Source of the DNA: an uncultured Alphaproteobacteria bacterium
Lineage (GTDB): Bacteria; Pseudomonadota; Alphaproteobacteria; Rhizobiales; Beijerinckiaceae
Direction: 5' to 3'
Assembly (NCBI GenBank): GCA_937988775.1
Contig: CALKHP010000058.1
Span: forward strand, 62,001-126,000
Length of the DNA stretch: 64,000 nucleotides
The notes beneath the pieces are model-generated. The model made no database searches and was not told the origin of the DNA. It saw only the letters and a list, made by a program, of their open reading frames with translations. This document shows, in pieces, positions 14,130 through 27,697 of the stretch (the first letter of the stretch is position 1; every line of letters starts with the position of its first letter). The position numbers and the translations under genes are program-made.

Positions 14130-15653
14130 ATGCGCGGATCGTTCACCGGCCGCGCGCTTAAGCACTCCGGCCGTGGATCGACGGTGCCAAGGCTCGCCTT
14201 TCTCCTGCTGCTGCCGGCCCTTGCCGGCGCGATGCTGATCGGCCCCGCGCGCGAGGCCGATGCGCAGGAGATGCTGCGTGGCACCTTGCCCGATACGGCG
14301 GTCGATGCGCCAAGCCCGCGCAAGCCGCGCCCGGGCGCGCAACAGGATAACGCCCAGGGCGTGTACCGGCTGCACGGCGCAGATCGGCTCACGCTGGCAA
14401 AGCCGCTCGGCCTGCGTCCGAACACCGCCGTTGCGACGCCCGGCCCCGGCGTCGCGCCCGGCATCGCGCTCGATCCGCCGCGCCCGCCCGCGAAACGGCG
14501 CAATGACGACCCCTATCAGCCGCTCGGCCTGCGTCTCGGCAACCTCAACCTGTCACTCTCGAACGAGATTCAGGCCGGCTACGACGACAACACCCAGAGC
14601 GCCTCGGCCGGCAATCCGAAACACCCCTCCAGCTTCATCCGGGAAGGCGCGGAACTGCATCTGCGCTCCGACTGGTCGCGGCACGAGCTGACCAGCGACC
14701 TCGCCGGCGGCTACAGCTGGTATCCGAATGCGCGCGAGGCCAACCGGCCCGATCTCAACGGCCGCATCGGCCTCAGGCTCGACATGGCGCGCGATACCCA
14801 GATCAAGCTAGAGGCGCGCGGGCAGGTCACCTCGCAGAGCCTGAGCAGCCCCGATATCCGCAACGTCAGCGCCGCCAAGCGCCCGCTCGCCTACACCTAT
14901 GGCGCGACCGCCGGCATCACCCAGCGCTACAACCGGCTGGTTTTCGCGCTGAGCGGCAATGTCGACCGCCAGACCTACGACAACATCGCCACCACGGGCG
15001 GCACCACGTTCAACCAGAGCGATCGCAACGAGACCGCCTTCGGCGTCACCTTGCGCACCGGCTACGAGCTGAAGCCCGGCCTGATGCCCTTCGTCGAGGG
15101 CACCATCGATACGCGCCGCTACGACCAGACATTGGACAATTCCGGTTTCCAGCGCTCCTCGGATGGGGCAAGCGCCAAGCTCGGCACCACCTTCGAGATC
15201 ACCCGCCTGCTGACCGGCGAGGTCTCGGCCGGCTACGGCACGCGCAGCTATGACGATGCCCGCCTCGCGGCGCTGAGCGGCCCGATCGCCGATGCCAGCA
15301 TCAAATGGGCGGCGACGCCGCTGCTTACCGCGACGCTCAAGGCGTCGAGCAGCTTCGACGAGACGACGCTGCTCGGCTCGTCCGGCGCCCTCACCCACCG
15401 GGTCTCGTTCGATCTCAAGCATCAGTTGCTGCGCAATCTCGCGCTCGGCGCCGGCCTCAGCTACAGCACCTCGCGCTATGACGGCGTCGATCGCAGCGAC
15501 GAAACCGCCTCGGGCACGCTGAACGCCGAATACAAGCTGAACCGCACGCTCTCGACGCGCTTCGCCTATACCTACACGCGCGGCCTCTCCAGCGTCATCG
15601 GCGAGGGTTATACCTCAAGCGTCTGGCTGCTCGGCCTGAAGGCGAGTTTGTAA
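14130..15653 (+). CDS. outer-membrane beta-barrel protein (BBP2-like)
   Basis: A 507-residue exported protein. After a basic stretch comes a hydrophobic signal (RLAFLLLLPALAGAMLIGPA) ending near EADAQE. A Pro-rich spacer is followed from about residue 135 by alternating amphipathic strands with aromatic girdles, for example LNLSLSNEIQAGYDDN, KLEARGQVTSQSL, TLRTGYELKPGLMPFVEG and STRFAYTYTRGLSS, ending SSVWLLGLKASL. This matches the putative beta-barrel porin-2 class, which often accompanies polysaccharide genes in rhizobia. The start is uncertain: ATG 14130 or GTG 14184, which would begin directly at the signal peptide. Transport substrate unknown. A gagcccg hairpin follows the stop codon. 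Confidence 0.75.
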   Translation: MRGSFTGRALKHSGRGSTVPRLAFLLLLPALAGAMLIGPAREADAQEMLRGTLPDTAVDAPSPRKPRPGAQQDNAQGVYRLHGADRLTLAKPLGLRPNTAVATPGPGVAPGIALDPPRPPAKRRNDDPYQPLGLRLGNLNLSLSNEIQAGYDDNTQSASAGNPKHPSSFIREGAELHLRSDWSRHELTSDLAGGYSWYPNAREANRPDLNGRIGLRLDMARDTQIKLEARGQVTSQSLSSPDIRNVSAAKRPLAYTYGATAGITQRYNRLVFALSGNVDRQTYDNIATTGGTTFNQSDRNETAFGVTLRTGYELKPGLMPFVEGTIDTRRYDQTLDNSGFQRSSDGASAKLGTTFEITRLLTGEVSAGYGTRSYDDARLAALSGPIADASIKWAATPLLTATLKASSSFDETTLLGSSGALTHRVSFDLKHQLLRNLALGAGLSYSTSRYDGVDRSDETASGTLNAEYKLNRTLSTRFAYTYTRGLSSVIGEGYTSSVWLLGLKASL

Positions 15654-16056
15654 GAGCCCGGTTTGAGCCCGGCGGGCTCATGCCGAGCCCAACTCGATAT
15701 CCAGTTTCCCGCTAACCTCGACCTCACCCTGAGCCTGTCGAAGGGTGTTTCAATGCGCGCTGGACCATGCTTCGACAAGCTCAGCATGAGGGCTGCAAAT
15801 GGCAGGCTTGTCGGCAGCCGAGACGACGGTTGAAAAGTCTGATGCCGCCCTTTCCACCGTCATGGGCCGGCTTGACCGGCCCATCCCGATAAGGAAGAGA
15901 ACAGGCACTTTGTCGCGGGCTTGACCCGGGACCCAGCTCATTCCGGCACGCGTCCCGTTTCCGTAGGCCCCGGCTCGAGGCCGGGGCAAGACAGGTGACG
16001 CATCATTCCTCGTCAGCCTGATGATCATCGGGAATGACACGGCAGATGCAGCAGCC
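15654..16056. repeat. mosaic of intergenic repeats, no gene
   Basis: About 400 bases between the barrel gene and galU. It contains a gagcccggcgggctc hairpin, the pair ccctgagcctgtcgaaggg (15727-15745) and cttcgacaagctcagcatgaggg (15770-15792), which are inverted copies of one dispersed motif, a second hairpin atgggccggcttgaccggcccat (15863-15885), and cgggcttgacccgggacccag. All are typical dispersed palindromes; no coding frame is credible. Confidence 0.65.
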
Positions 16057-16920
16057 TCAGCCGAGCAGCGTCTTGAGTTCCTTGCGGAAATCTTCCGCCA
16101 GTTCCGCCCGCTCCAGCGCGTAGGCGACATTGGCGGTCAGGAAGCCGATCTTGGAGCCGGTATCGTAGGTGCGGCCCTGATAGTGCAGCCCGTGGAATTT
16201 CTGGTGCGCCAGCAGCTTCAGCATGGCGTCGGTGAGCTGGATCTCGCCGCCGGCGCCGGTCTCCTTGGCGGAGAGGATATCGAACACCTCAGGCTGCAGG
16301 ATGTAGCGCCCGGATATGATGAAATTCGACGGCGCCGTGCCCTGTTTCGGCTTCTCCACCATGTTGGTGATCTCGAAGCTCCGGCCGAAATCCTTGCCCT
16401 TGGCGACGATGCCGTATTGATGGGTCTGGTCGGGCGCGACCTCCTCCACCGCGATGATATTGCCGCCATGGCGCTCATAGGCCGCCATCATCTGCTTCAT
16501 GCAGCCGCGCGACAGCATGTCGGGCAGCATCACTGCGAACGGCTCGTCGCCGACGATGTCGCGCGCGCACCACACGGCGTGGCCGAGGCCGAGCGGCGCC
16601 TGCTGGCGGGTGAAGCTCGTCGTGCCGGCGGCCGGCAGATCGCGCTGCAACGCCGCGAGTTCCTTGTGCTTGCCGCGCGCCTCGAGCGTGTGCTCGAGCT
16701 CGTAGGCCATGTCGAAATGGTCCTCGATCACGCCCTTGTTGCGGCCGGTGACGAAGATCAGGTGCTCGATGCCGGCTTCGCGCGCCTCATCGACCACCCA
16801 TTGCAGCACCGGGCGATCGACGACGGTGAGCATTTCCTTGGGCATCGCCTTGGTGGCGGGGAGAAAGCGGGTGCCGAGACCGGCAACGGGGAAGATGGCT
16901 TTACGGATTGGCTTGTTCAT
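16057..16920 (-). CDS. galU: UTP--glucose-1-phosphate uridylyltransferase
   Basis: A 287-residue nucleotidyltransferase making UDP-glucose, precursor for exopolysaccharide, lipopolysaccharide and periplasmic glucans. The N-terminal signature AGLGTRFLPATKAMPKEML (residues 13-31) binds UTP. VVDEAREAGIEHLIFVTGRNK, APLGLGHAVWCA, VMLPDML and NMVEKPK in the middle are the family's sugar-nucleotide pocket. EIQLTDAM and YDTGSKIGFLTANVAYAL close the enzyme. Length is normal. The ATG at 16920 is preferred over the GTG directly upstream. Divergent from galE, which uses its product; the opgG/opgD genes elsewhere in the window also depend on UDP-glucose. Confidence 0.95.
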   Translation of the reverse strand: MNKPIRKAIFPVAGLGTRFLPATKAMPKEMLTVVDRPVLQWVVDEAREAGIEHLIFVTGRNKGVIEDHFDMAYELEHTLEARGKHKELAALQRDLPAAGTTSFTRQQAPLGLGHAVWCARDIVGDEPFAVMLPDMLSRGCMKQMMAAYERHGGNIIAVEEVAPDQTHQYGIVAKGKDFGRSFEITNMVEKPKQGTAPSNFIISGRYILQPEVFDILSAKETGAGGEIQLTDAMLKLLAHQKFHGLHYQGRTYDTGSKIGFLTANVAYALERAELAEDFRKELKTLLG

Positions 16921-17066
16921 CACGGTTCCGAAAACGATGGGCGACGTCGGATTGTTCCAGCCCGCGGACGGGGCGGGCGCTCCGGCATCTGCCGCAGCAC
17001 AAACTTAACGGGCCACGAGTTAGATGGCATAATGACTTGGGCTTCAAGTGTGAGGACATTTCCGAC

Positions 17067-18056
17067 ATGACGGTATTGGTGACGGGCGGCGCCGGATATA
17101 TCGGCAGCCACATGGTGCTTGAACTGCTGGAAGCAGGCGAAACCGTGGTGGTGCTCGACAACCTGACCACCGGCTTCTGGTGGGCGGTGCCGAAGGAGGT
17201 CACGCTCATCGAGGGCGACATGGGCGACCAGGCGCTGGTCGGCCGGGTGATCGCCGAGCACGGCATCGAGGCGATCATCCATTTCGCGGCGCGCATCGTC
17301 GTGCCGGAATCGGTCGCCGATCCGCTCGGCTATTATCTCAACAACACCTCCAAGACGCGCAACCTGATCGAATGCGCCGTCAAGGGCGGCGTCAAGCGTA
17401 TCATCTTTTCCTCGACCGCCGCCGTCTATGGCGACGTCAAGGTCAATCCGGTCACCGAGGACACGCCGCAGAACCCGGTCTCGCCCTATGGCCGCTCGAA
17501 GCTGATGAGCGAGTGGATGCTGCAGGACACCGCCCGCGCCCACGGGCTGGCTTACGTCATCCTGCGCTATTTCAACGTCGCCGGCGCCGACCCGAAAGGC
17601 CGCACCGGCCAGTCGACGGCGGGCGCCACGCATCTGATCAAGGTTGCCTGCCAGACGGCGATCGGCGACCGGCCGGAAATGGCGATTTTCGGCACCGATT
17701 ATCCGACGCCGGACGGCACCTGCCTGCGCGACTATATCCAGGTCACCGACCTCGCCCGCGCCCATATGGCGGCGCTGAAATATCTGCGCGGCGGTGGCGA
17801 GAGCGGCATCTTCAACTGCGGCTACGGGCGCGGCTATTCGGTGCGCGAGATCGTCGACGTGGTGAAGCAGGTCTCCGGCGTCGATTTTCGCGTCGTGCTG
17901 CAACCGCGCCGGCCGGGCGATCCGCCGGCCATCGTCGCCGAGGCGGCACGCGCCCGCGCCATTCTCGGCTGGCAGCCGATCCATGACGATGTCGCCGCGA
18001 TCGTCGGCCAGGCGCTCGCCTGGGAAAAGGCGCTGCGCGTGCGCAACGCCGCGTGA
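17067..18056 (+). CDS. galE: UDP-glucose 4-epimerase
   Basis: A 329-residue short-chain dehydrogenase-type epimerase interconverting UDP-glucose and UDP-galactose. The NAD loop is GGAGYIGSH (residues 7-15). The catalytic Ser is in IFSSTAAVYGD and the Tyr-Lys pair in SPYGRSKLMSEW. RYFNVAGADPKGRTGQ and DYPTPDGTCLRDYIQVTDLA are GalE hallmarks. Start ATG at 17067; longer upstream frames overlap the galU promoter region. The last base pairs overlap the next gene (GTGA), so it is coupled with the lytic transglycosylase. Divergent from galU, forming a UDP-sugar locus. Confidence 0.93.
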   Translation: MTVLVTGGAGYIGSHMVLELLEAGETVVVLDNLTTGFWWAVPKEVTLIEGDMGDQALVGRVIAEHGIEAIIHFAARIVVPESVADPLGYYLNNTSKTRNLIECAVKGGVKRIIFSSTAAVYGDVKVNPVTEDTPQNPVSPYGRSKLMSEWMLQDTARAHGLAYVILRYFNVAGADPKGRTGQSTAGATHLIKVACQTAIGDRPEMAIFGTDYPTPDGTCLRDYIQVTDLARAHMAALKYLRGGGESGIFNCGYGRGYSVREIVDVVKQVSGVDFRVVLQPRRPGDPPAIVAEAARARAILGWQPIHDDVAAIVGQALAWEKALRVRNAA

Positions 18057-19255
18057 AGCGCATGATGCGCCTGGCCTTCTGGGCTCTTGCCGCCAGTCTG
18101 ATGCTGGGCGCTCCCTCCGCAATGGCGCAAGGCACCTTTTCCGCCTGCCTCGCCGGCATCAAGCCGCTGGCGCTGGCGGCGGGCGTCTCCGAGACCACCT
18201 TCGCGGCGGCGACCGCCGGCTTCACGCCCGACCAGAAGATTCTCGCCAACCTGAACCGGCAGTCCGAATTCCAGCAGCCGATCTGGGATTACATCGGCGC
18301 CGGCGTCTCGGCGAAGCGCGTGGCGACCGGCCGCGCCTGGGCGGAAAAATACAAGCCAATCCTCGCCAGGATCGAACAGCAATACGGCGTCGACCGCCAC
18401 ACGCTGCTCGGCGTCATCGGCATGGAGACGAATTTCGGCAGCCATACCGGCGGGCTCTATGTCGTGCGCTCGCTGGCGACGCTGGCCTGCGCGCGCTATC
18501 GCGGCGATTTCTTCCGCGACCAGTTGATCGAGGCGCTGCAAATCCTCGAACAGGGCCACGTCACGCGCGCGAAAATGCTCGGCTCCTGGGCCGGCGCCAT
18601 GGGCCAGACCCAGTTCATGCCGTCGAGCTTCATGCGCTACGCCGTCGATTTTGACGGCGACGGCCACAAGGACATCTGGAACGACGTGCCCGACGCGCTC
18701 GCCTCGACCGCCAATTTCCTCAAGGAACATGGCTGGCTCGCCGGCCAGCCCTGGGGCATGGAAGTCGCGCTGCCCAACGGCTTCGCGCTTCAAGGCACCG
18801 GCCGGGCGATCTTCCAGCCCTTCGCCGCCTGGCAACGACTGGGCGTCGGCCGCGCCGACGGCAAGCCCCTGCCCGCCAGCGGCGAGGCGGCGCTCTATTT
18901 GCCGGCCGGCGCGCGCGGGCCGGCCTTCCTGATCACGCAGAATTTCACTGTCATCAAGAGCTACAACATCTCCGACAGCTATGTGCTGGCCGCCGGCCAT
19001 CTCGGCGATCGCATCGCCGGCGGCGGCACCATTCGCGCCGCCTGGCCGCGTGACGACAAGCAACTGTCGCATGCCGAGCGGCTGGAAATGCAGCAGCGCC
19101 TCGCGGCCGCCGGCTACGATGTCGGCAAGCTCGACGGCCGTTTCGGCGAACAGACCAGCGCGGCGGTGCGAGCCTTCCAGATCGCGAGCGGCATGGTGCC
19201 CGACGGCTACGCCTCTGCCGCCGTGCTGACACGTCTGCAAGCGGCCCCGCATTGA
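18053..19255 (+). CDS. lytic murein transglycosylase (MltB family) with peptidoglycan-binding domain
   Basis: A 400-residue periplasmic enzyme cleaving the MurNAc-GlcNAc bond of peptidoglycan with formation of anhydro-MurNAc. The signal peptide is at about residues 5-26 (RLAFWALAASLMLGAPSAMA). The SLT_2/MltB catalytic domain covers about 30-310, with catalytic Glu125 in LLGVIGMETNFGS and the conserved GSWAGAMGQTQFMPSSF. A PG_binding_1 domain covers about 335-395 (AAAGYDVGKLDGRFGEQT). No lipobox is present, so it is soluble or peptidoglycan-attached. A GTG start overlapping the galE stop is used; ATG at 18062 is an alternative that keeps the full signal peptide. Role: cell-wall turnover. Confidence 0.9.
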   Translation: MKRMMRLAFWALAASLMLGAPSAMAQGTFSACLAGIKPLALAAGVSETTFAAATAGFTPDQKILANLNRQSEFQQPIWDYIGAGVSAKRVATGRAWAEKYKPILARIEQQYGVDRHTLLGVIGMETNFGSHTGGLYVVRSLATLACARYRGDFFRDQLIEALQILEQGHVTRAKMLGSWAGAMGQTQFMPSSFMRYAVDFDGDGHKDIWNDVPDALASTANFLKEHGWLAGQPWGMEVALPNGFALQGTGRAIFQPFAAWQRLGVGRADGKPLPASGEAALYLPAGARGPAFLITQNFTVIKSYNISDSYVLAAGHLGDRIAGGGTIRAAWPRDDKQLSHAERLEMQQRLAAAGYDVGKLDGRFGEQTSAAVRAFQIASGMVPDGYASAAVLTRLQAAPH

Positions 19256-19328
19256 CAGGCATCACCATGCTGCCAAGTTTCCCGGCTAGTCACCGGGATC
19301 GACGCGGGAGCTGACGGAGCAGGAGCGA

Positions 19329-20579
19329 TTGCGCAGCAACCGACCCTTCTATGCGCTGGTGCCGGCACTGATCGCGGCGTGCTGCCTGCTGGTCCTGCCG
19401 CGCGCCGGCCACGCCTTCGATGACGGGCGCTACGAGGTCCTGAGGCAGCAGCGCCTGTTCATGAGCGCGCCGCCGCGGCCGGTGCGGCCCGCTTACGCGC
19501 CGTCCCGCCCGGTGCATCATTACGCGCCGCGCAAGCGCGAGACACCCGCTGCCCTGCCCCAGCCGGCGCAGAACGATGCGCTGCCCTTGGAGGACACGGT
19601 GCCGAAGGCCACGCGTTACGTCACCGTCTTCGGCGATTCGCTCGGCCTGCAACTCGGCCAGGGCCTGCGGGCCGCTTTCGCAGCGACCCCGGAACTGGTG
19701 ATCACCAACAAGGCCAGGGCCGATACCGGGCTCGTCAACAGCAGCAACCGCGATTGGGTGAAATTCGTGCAGGACGCCCTGGCCGGCCCCGACAAGATCA
19801 ACATGGCGATCATGATGATCGGCTCCAATGACGGCCAGCCGCTGCGCGACGAGGCGGGCCAGATCGTCGAGCCGCTGAGCGAGGGCTGGAAGGCGATCTA
19901 TGCCAAGCGCATCGACGAGATCATCGCGGCTCTCAAGCAGAAGAACGTGCCGCTGGTCTGGGTCGGCCTGCCGATCATGAAATCCGAGACGTTGAACGCG
20001 CGCATGCTCGCCTTCAACGACATCTATCGCGACCGGGTCCAGCGCGCCGGCATGAGCTATATCGATCTCTGGGAGGCTTTTTCCGACGAGAACGGCCATT
20101 ATACGCCGACCGGACCGGACGTGACCGGACTGCCGGTGAAGATCCGCGCCAGCGATGGCGTCCATTTTACCGAGGCCGGCGCGCGCAAGCTCGCCTTCTT
20201 CACCGAAAAGCTGGTGCGCAAGCTGATCGAGACCGCGCCCGCCGCGCCCGATGCCGTCTCCGTGCCGCTCGCCACCGCGCAGCCGATCGACATCAACCAG
20301 CAGATCCTGCGCGAACTGGCGCCCGGCCACCGCGAATTGCCGATCCTGGTGCCGCTGCCCGACATGCTGCCGATCAATATCGAGACGAGACCGGCAGCCG
20401 GCCCGGTGCTGCCGCTGACGGCGGCGCCGATCGCCGCCGACGGCAAGCTCGCCGAGGGTGCGCCCGCCATCGCCGACCGCAATGCCTATGCCGATGTCGT
20501 CGATGTGCTGCTGCGCGGCCGCGCCTCGCATCCCAAACAGGGCCGCGCCGATGATTTCGCCTGGGGTCCGGGACGTTAG
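19329..20579 (+). CDS. DUF459 SGNH/GDSL-type hydrolase, exported
   Basis: A 416-residue protein with an N-terminal signal (FYALVPALIAACCLLVLPRAGHA, cleavage about residue 29), a Pro/Arg-rich linker to about residue 90 and an SGNH hydrolase core. VTVFGDSLG gives the nucleophile Ser104, MMIGSNDGQ the block with the oxyanion Asn, and DGVHFTEAGARKLA the Asp-x-x-His pair. DUF459 enzymes are thought to act on cell-envelope glycans or esters; substrate unknown. Start is TTG at 19329 with caggag just upstream; no in-frame ATG would keep the signal peptide. It follows the lytic transglycosylase by 73 nt, consistent with a shared envelope role, and ends 17 nt from the convergent gltD end. Confidence 0.82.
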   Translation: MRSNRPFYALVPALIAACCLLVLPRAGHAFDDGRYEVLRQQRLFMSAPPRPVRPAYAPSRPVHHYAPRKRETPAALPQPAQNDALPLEDTVPKATRYVTVFGDSLGLQLGQGLRAAFAATPELVITNKARADTGLVNSSNRDWVKFVQDALAGPDKINMAIMMIGSNDGQPLRDEAGQIVEPLSEGWKAIYAKRIDEIIAALKQKNVPLVWVGLPIMKSETLNARMLAFNDIYRDRVQRAGMSYIDLWEAFSDENGHYTPTGPDVTGLPVKIRASDGVHFTEAGARKLAFFTEKLVRKLIETAPAAPDAVSVPLATAQPIDINQQILRELAPGHRELPILVPLPDMLPINIETRPAAGPVLPLTAAPIAADGKLAEGAPAIADRNAYADVVDVLLRGRASHPKQGRADDFAWGPGR

Positions 20580-20596
20580 CGCGACAAGCGTCCCTC

Positions 20597-22024
20597 TCAC
20601 ACCATCGGCAGCACCGTCGAGCGCATCAGGTATTCGTCGATGGCATGCGCCGCCTGCCGGCCTTCACGGATCGCCCACACCACCAGCGATTGCCCGCGCC
20701 GCATGTCTCCGGCGGCGAACACCTTGTCGAGCGAGGTGCGGTAGTCGGTTTCGTTCGCCGCCACGTTGCCGCGCCGGTCGAGCGCCGGGCTCGCCTGCTC
20801 GAGCAACCCCGCCATCAGCGGCCCGGAAAAGCCGAGCGCCAGGAACACCGCATCGGCGCGCAGCACGAATTCGCTGTCGGGGATCGGCTGGCGCTTCGCA
20901 TCGACCCGCGCGCAGCGCACCCCGGTGACGCGGCCCTTCTTGCCCTCGAGCCCGAGCGTGGCGGCCTGGAACTCGCGCTCGGCGCCCTCGGCCTGCGAGG
21001 ACGAGGTGCGCATCTTGGTCGGCCAATACGGCCAGAAGGCGAGCTTGTCCTCGTGCAGCGGCGGCTTAATACGGATATCGAGCTGCGTCACTGACAGTGC
21101 GCCCTGCCGGAACGCCGTGCCGACGCAATCGGATGCGGTATCGCCGCCGCCGATCACCACGACATGCTTGCCGCCGGCGAGCAGCGGCTCCTCCGCCTCG
21201 ATCGGCTCGCCGCCGCCGCGCCGGTTCTGCTGCACCAGATAGCGCATGGCGAAATCGACGCCGGCAAGCTCCTGCCCCGGCAGTTGCGGATCACGCGGCG
21301 TCTCGGCGCCGCCGGCAAGCAGCACGGCGTCGAAATCCTCGGTCAGCTTGGCGAAGGGCAGATCGACGCCGACATTGATGCCGTAATGGAACTGCACGCC
21401 CTCAGCCGTCATCTGGCCGATGCGGCGGTCGATATGGTGCTTCTCCATCTTGAAATCGGGGATGCCGTAGCGCAGCAGGCCGCCGGCGCGCGGCTCGCGC
21501 TCGTAGACATGCACCTCGTGACCGGCGCGCGCCAGTTGTTGCGCCGCCGCCATGCCGGCCGGCCCCGAGCCGACGATCGCCACGCGGCGCCCGGAGGCGC
21601 GCTCGGGCAGCACCGGCCTGATCCAGCCGTTCTCCCACGCCTTGTCGGCGATCGCCTGCTCGATCGTCTTGATCGTCACCGGCATGTTCTCGAGATTGAG
21701 CGTGCAGGCTTCCTCGCACGGCGCCGGACAGATGCGCCCGGTGAATTCGGGAAAATTATTCGTTGAATGCAGGTCGATCGACGCCTGCTGCCAGTTGCCG
21801 CGATAAACCAGATCGTTCCAGTCGGGGATCTGGTTATGCACCGGGCAGCCGGTCGGCCCGTGGCAGAACGGCACGCCGCAATCCATGCAGCGCGCCGCCT
21901 GGCGGCCGAGATCGCGATCGTCGAGCGGCAGCGTGAACTCGCGGAAATGCCGGATGCGGTCGCCGGCAAGCTGATACTTCTTCTCCTGCCGGTCGAATTC
22001 GAGAAACCCTGTGACCTTGCCCAT
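20597..22024 (-). CDS. gltD: glutamate synthase (NADPH) small subunit
   Basis: A 475-residue FAD/Fe-S flavoprotein that passes electrons from NADPH to the large subunit in ammonia assimilation (GOGAT). Near the N-terminus ARCMDCGVPFCHGPTGCP carries cysteines for a 4Fe-4S cluster and CPAPCEEACTLN (about 98-109) a second set. The FAD-binding GSGPAGMAAAQQLARAG and the NADPH-binding VVIGGGDTASDCVGTA follow, and FAAGDMRRGQSLVVWAI near the end completes the FAD site. Length is typical. It follows gltB in the same direction after 152 nt. No regulator site is evident. Confidence 0.96.
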   Translation of the reverse strand: MGKVTGFLEFDRQEKKYQLAGDRIRHFREFTLPLDDRDLGRQAARCMDCGVPFCHGPTGCPVHNQIPDWNDLVYRGNWQQASIDLHSTNNFPEFTGRICPAPCEEACTLNLENMPVTIKTIEQAIADKAWENGWIRPVLPERASGRRVAIVGSGPAGMAAAQQLARAGHEVHVYEREPRAGGLLRYGIPDFKMEKHHIDRRIGQMTAEGVQFHYGINVGVDLPFAKLTEDFDAVLLAGGAETPRDPQLPGQELAGVDFAMRYLVQQNRRGGGEPIEAEEPLLAGGKHVVVIGGGDTASDCVGTAFRQGALSVTQLDIRIKPPLHEDKLAFWPYWPTKMRTSSSQAEGAEREFQAATLGLEGKKGRVTGVRCARVDAKRQPIPDSEFVLRADAVFLALGFSGPLMAGLLEQASPALDRRGNVAANETDYRTSLDKVFAAGDMRRGQSLVVWAIREGRQAAHAIDEYLMRSTVLPMV

Positions 22025-22176
22025 CGTCTACGATCCCTGGCGGTTGCGGGCACGGCTCTCCACCGGCCCGGCACCGCAGCGGCCCTCTCCCGGGAAGCCG
22101 CCACGCTGCGTAGAATAACAACGATTACAATGCGAAAAAACGACGACTGACGCCCCCGCCCTTCCAGGCCGGCGGC

Positions 22177-26931
<4,755 letters not shown>

Positions 26932-27244
26932 CGTCTTCTCCGATCCGCTCCAGTACTGAATGATCTATCGGGGCCGCCCGCCACCTCAATGTCACCGGCC
27001 GAAAGCATCGCTTTTCGCCAGACGTTAAAGGTCAGCAAGACTGTCCTATCTAGGGCGCGCGAACATGGCAGAAAACATTTCCGCGCACAAGCGCGGAATT
27101 TCGGCCTTTCATAAGAAAATGTCCGGGTCTGGCCCGGTCGGCGCAATTTGTCGCAGATTTATGGCGTCAACATGAAACAAAGTTTCGCGGCCTGTTCAGG
27201 GCACGTTGCGCGCGGCCGCCCCACGCCCGTCCGCAGGCCACGAT
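26932..27244. other. intergenic region upstream of gltB, no gene seen
   Basis: 313 bases between the gltB start and the nfeD end, both on the minus strand. It must hold the gltB promoter, but no convincing -35/-10 pair was found. Small hairpins are visible (ccgcg cacaag cgcgg near 27081; ccggg tctg gcccgg near 27122). It is more AT-rich than the coding flanks around 27095-27180. Confidence 0.4.
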
Positions 27245-27691
27245 TCAGCCGTGGGAAGCCGGCTCCACGACCAGCGTCGCGCCCTCGATCCCGATCACGC
27301 GCACGGGCGCACCGGCCGGCAGATCCGGGCCATGCACGCGCCACACGCTGTCATGCACGCGGATACGGCCATAGCCGTCGCTGATCGCCGAATCGAGGTG
27401 GAAGACCTGGCCGCGCAAGCCCTCGAGCCGGTCGTTCAGTTGCAGGCCGCCGACCTCCTTGGTGCGCGCCCGCGCGATGCGCAGGCCCCCGACCACGGCG
27501 ACGAGGCACAGCGCCGCGAACAGCACCAACTCGGCCACCCAGCCGAGCGGCAGCACGGTCTCGACCAGCCCGACCAGGATCGCCGCGATGCCGACCCAGA
27601 GCAGGAACCCGCCCGGCACCAGGAGCAACTCGCCGGCGATCAACAGCAGCCCGAGGCCGAGCCAACCCCAGAATCCCAGCGCCCCCATCAT
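27245..27691 (-). CDS. NfeD-like membrane protein (partner of SPFH protein)
   Basis: A 148-residue short-form NfeD protein. Two or three transmembrane helices fill residues about 5-72 (GFWGWLGLGLLLIAGELLL, LLWVGIAAILVGLVETVLP, AELVLFAALCLVAVVGGL). A soluble OB-fold domain covers about 85-146 (LEGLRGQVFHLDSAISDGYG...PVRVIGIEGATLVVEP). These proteins pair with stomatin/flotillin-like SPFH proteins and are thought to organise membrane microdomains or help proteolysis. The gene follows the SPFH gene by 6 nt on the same strand, the standard operon order. Confidence 0.88.
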   Translation of the reverse strand: MMGALGFWGWLGLGLLLIAGELLLVPGGFLLWVGIAAILVGLVETVLPLGWVAELVLFAALCLVAVVGGLRIARARTKEVGGLQLNDRLEGLRGQVFHLDSAISDGYGRIRVHDSVWRVHGPDLPAGAPVRVIGIEGATLVVEPASHG

Positions 27692-27697
27692 GATCGG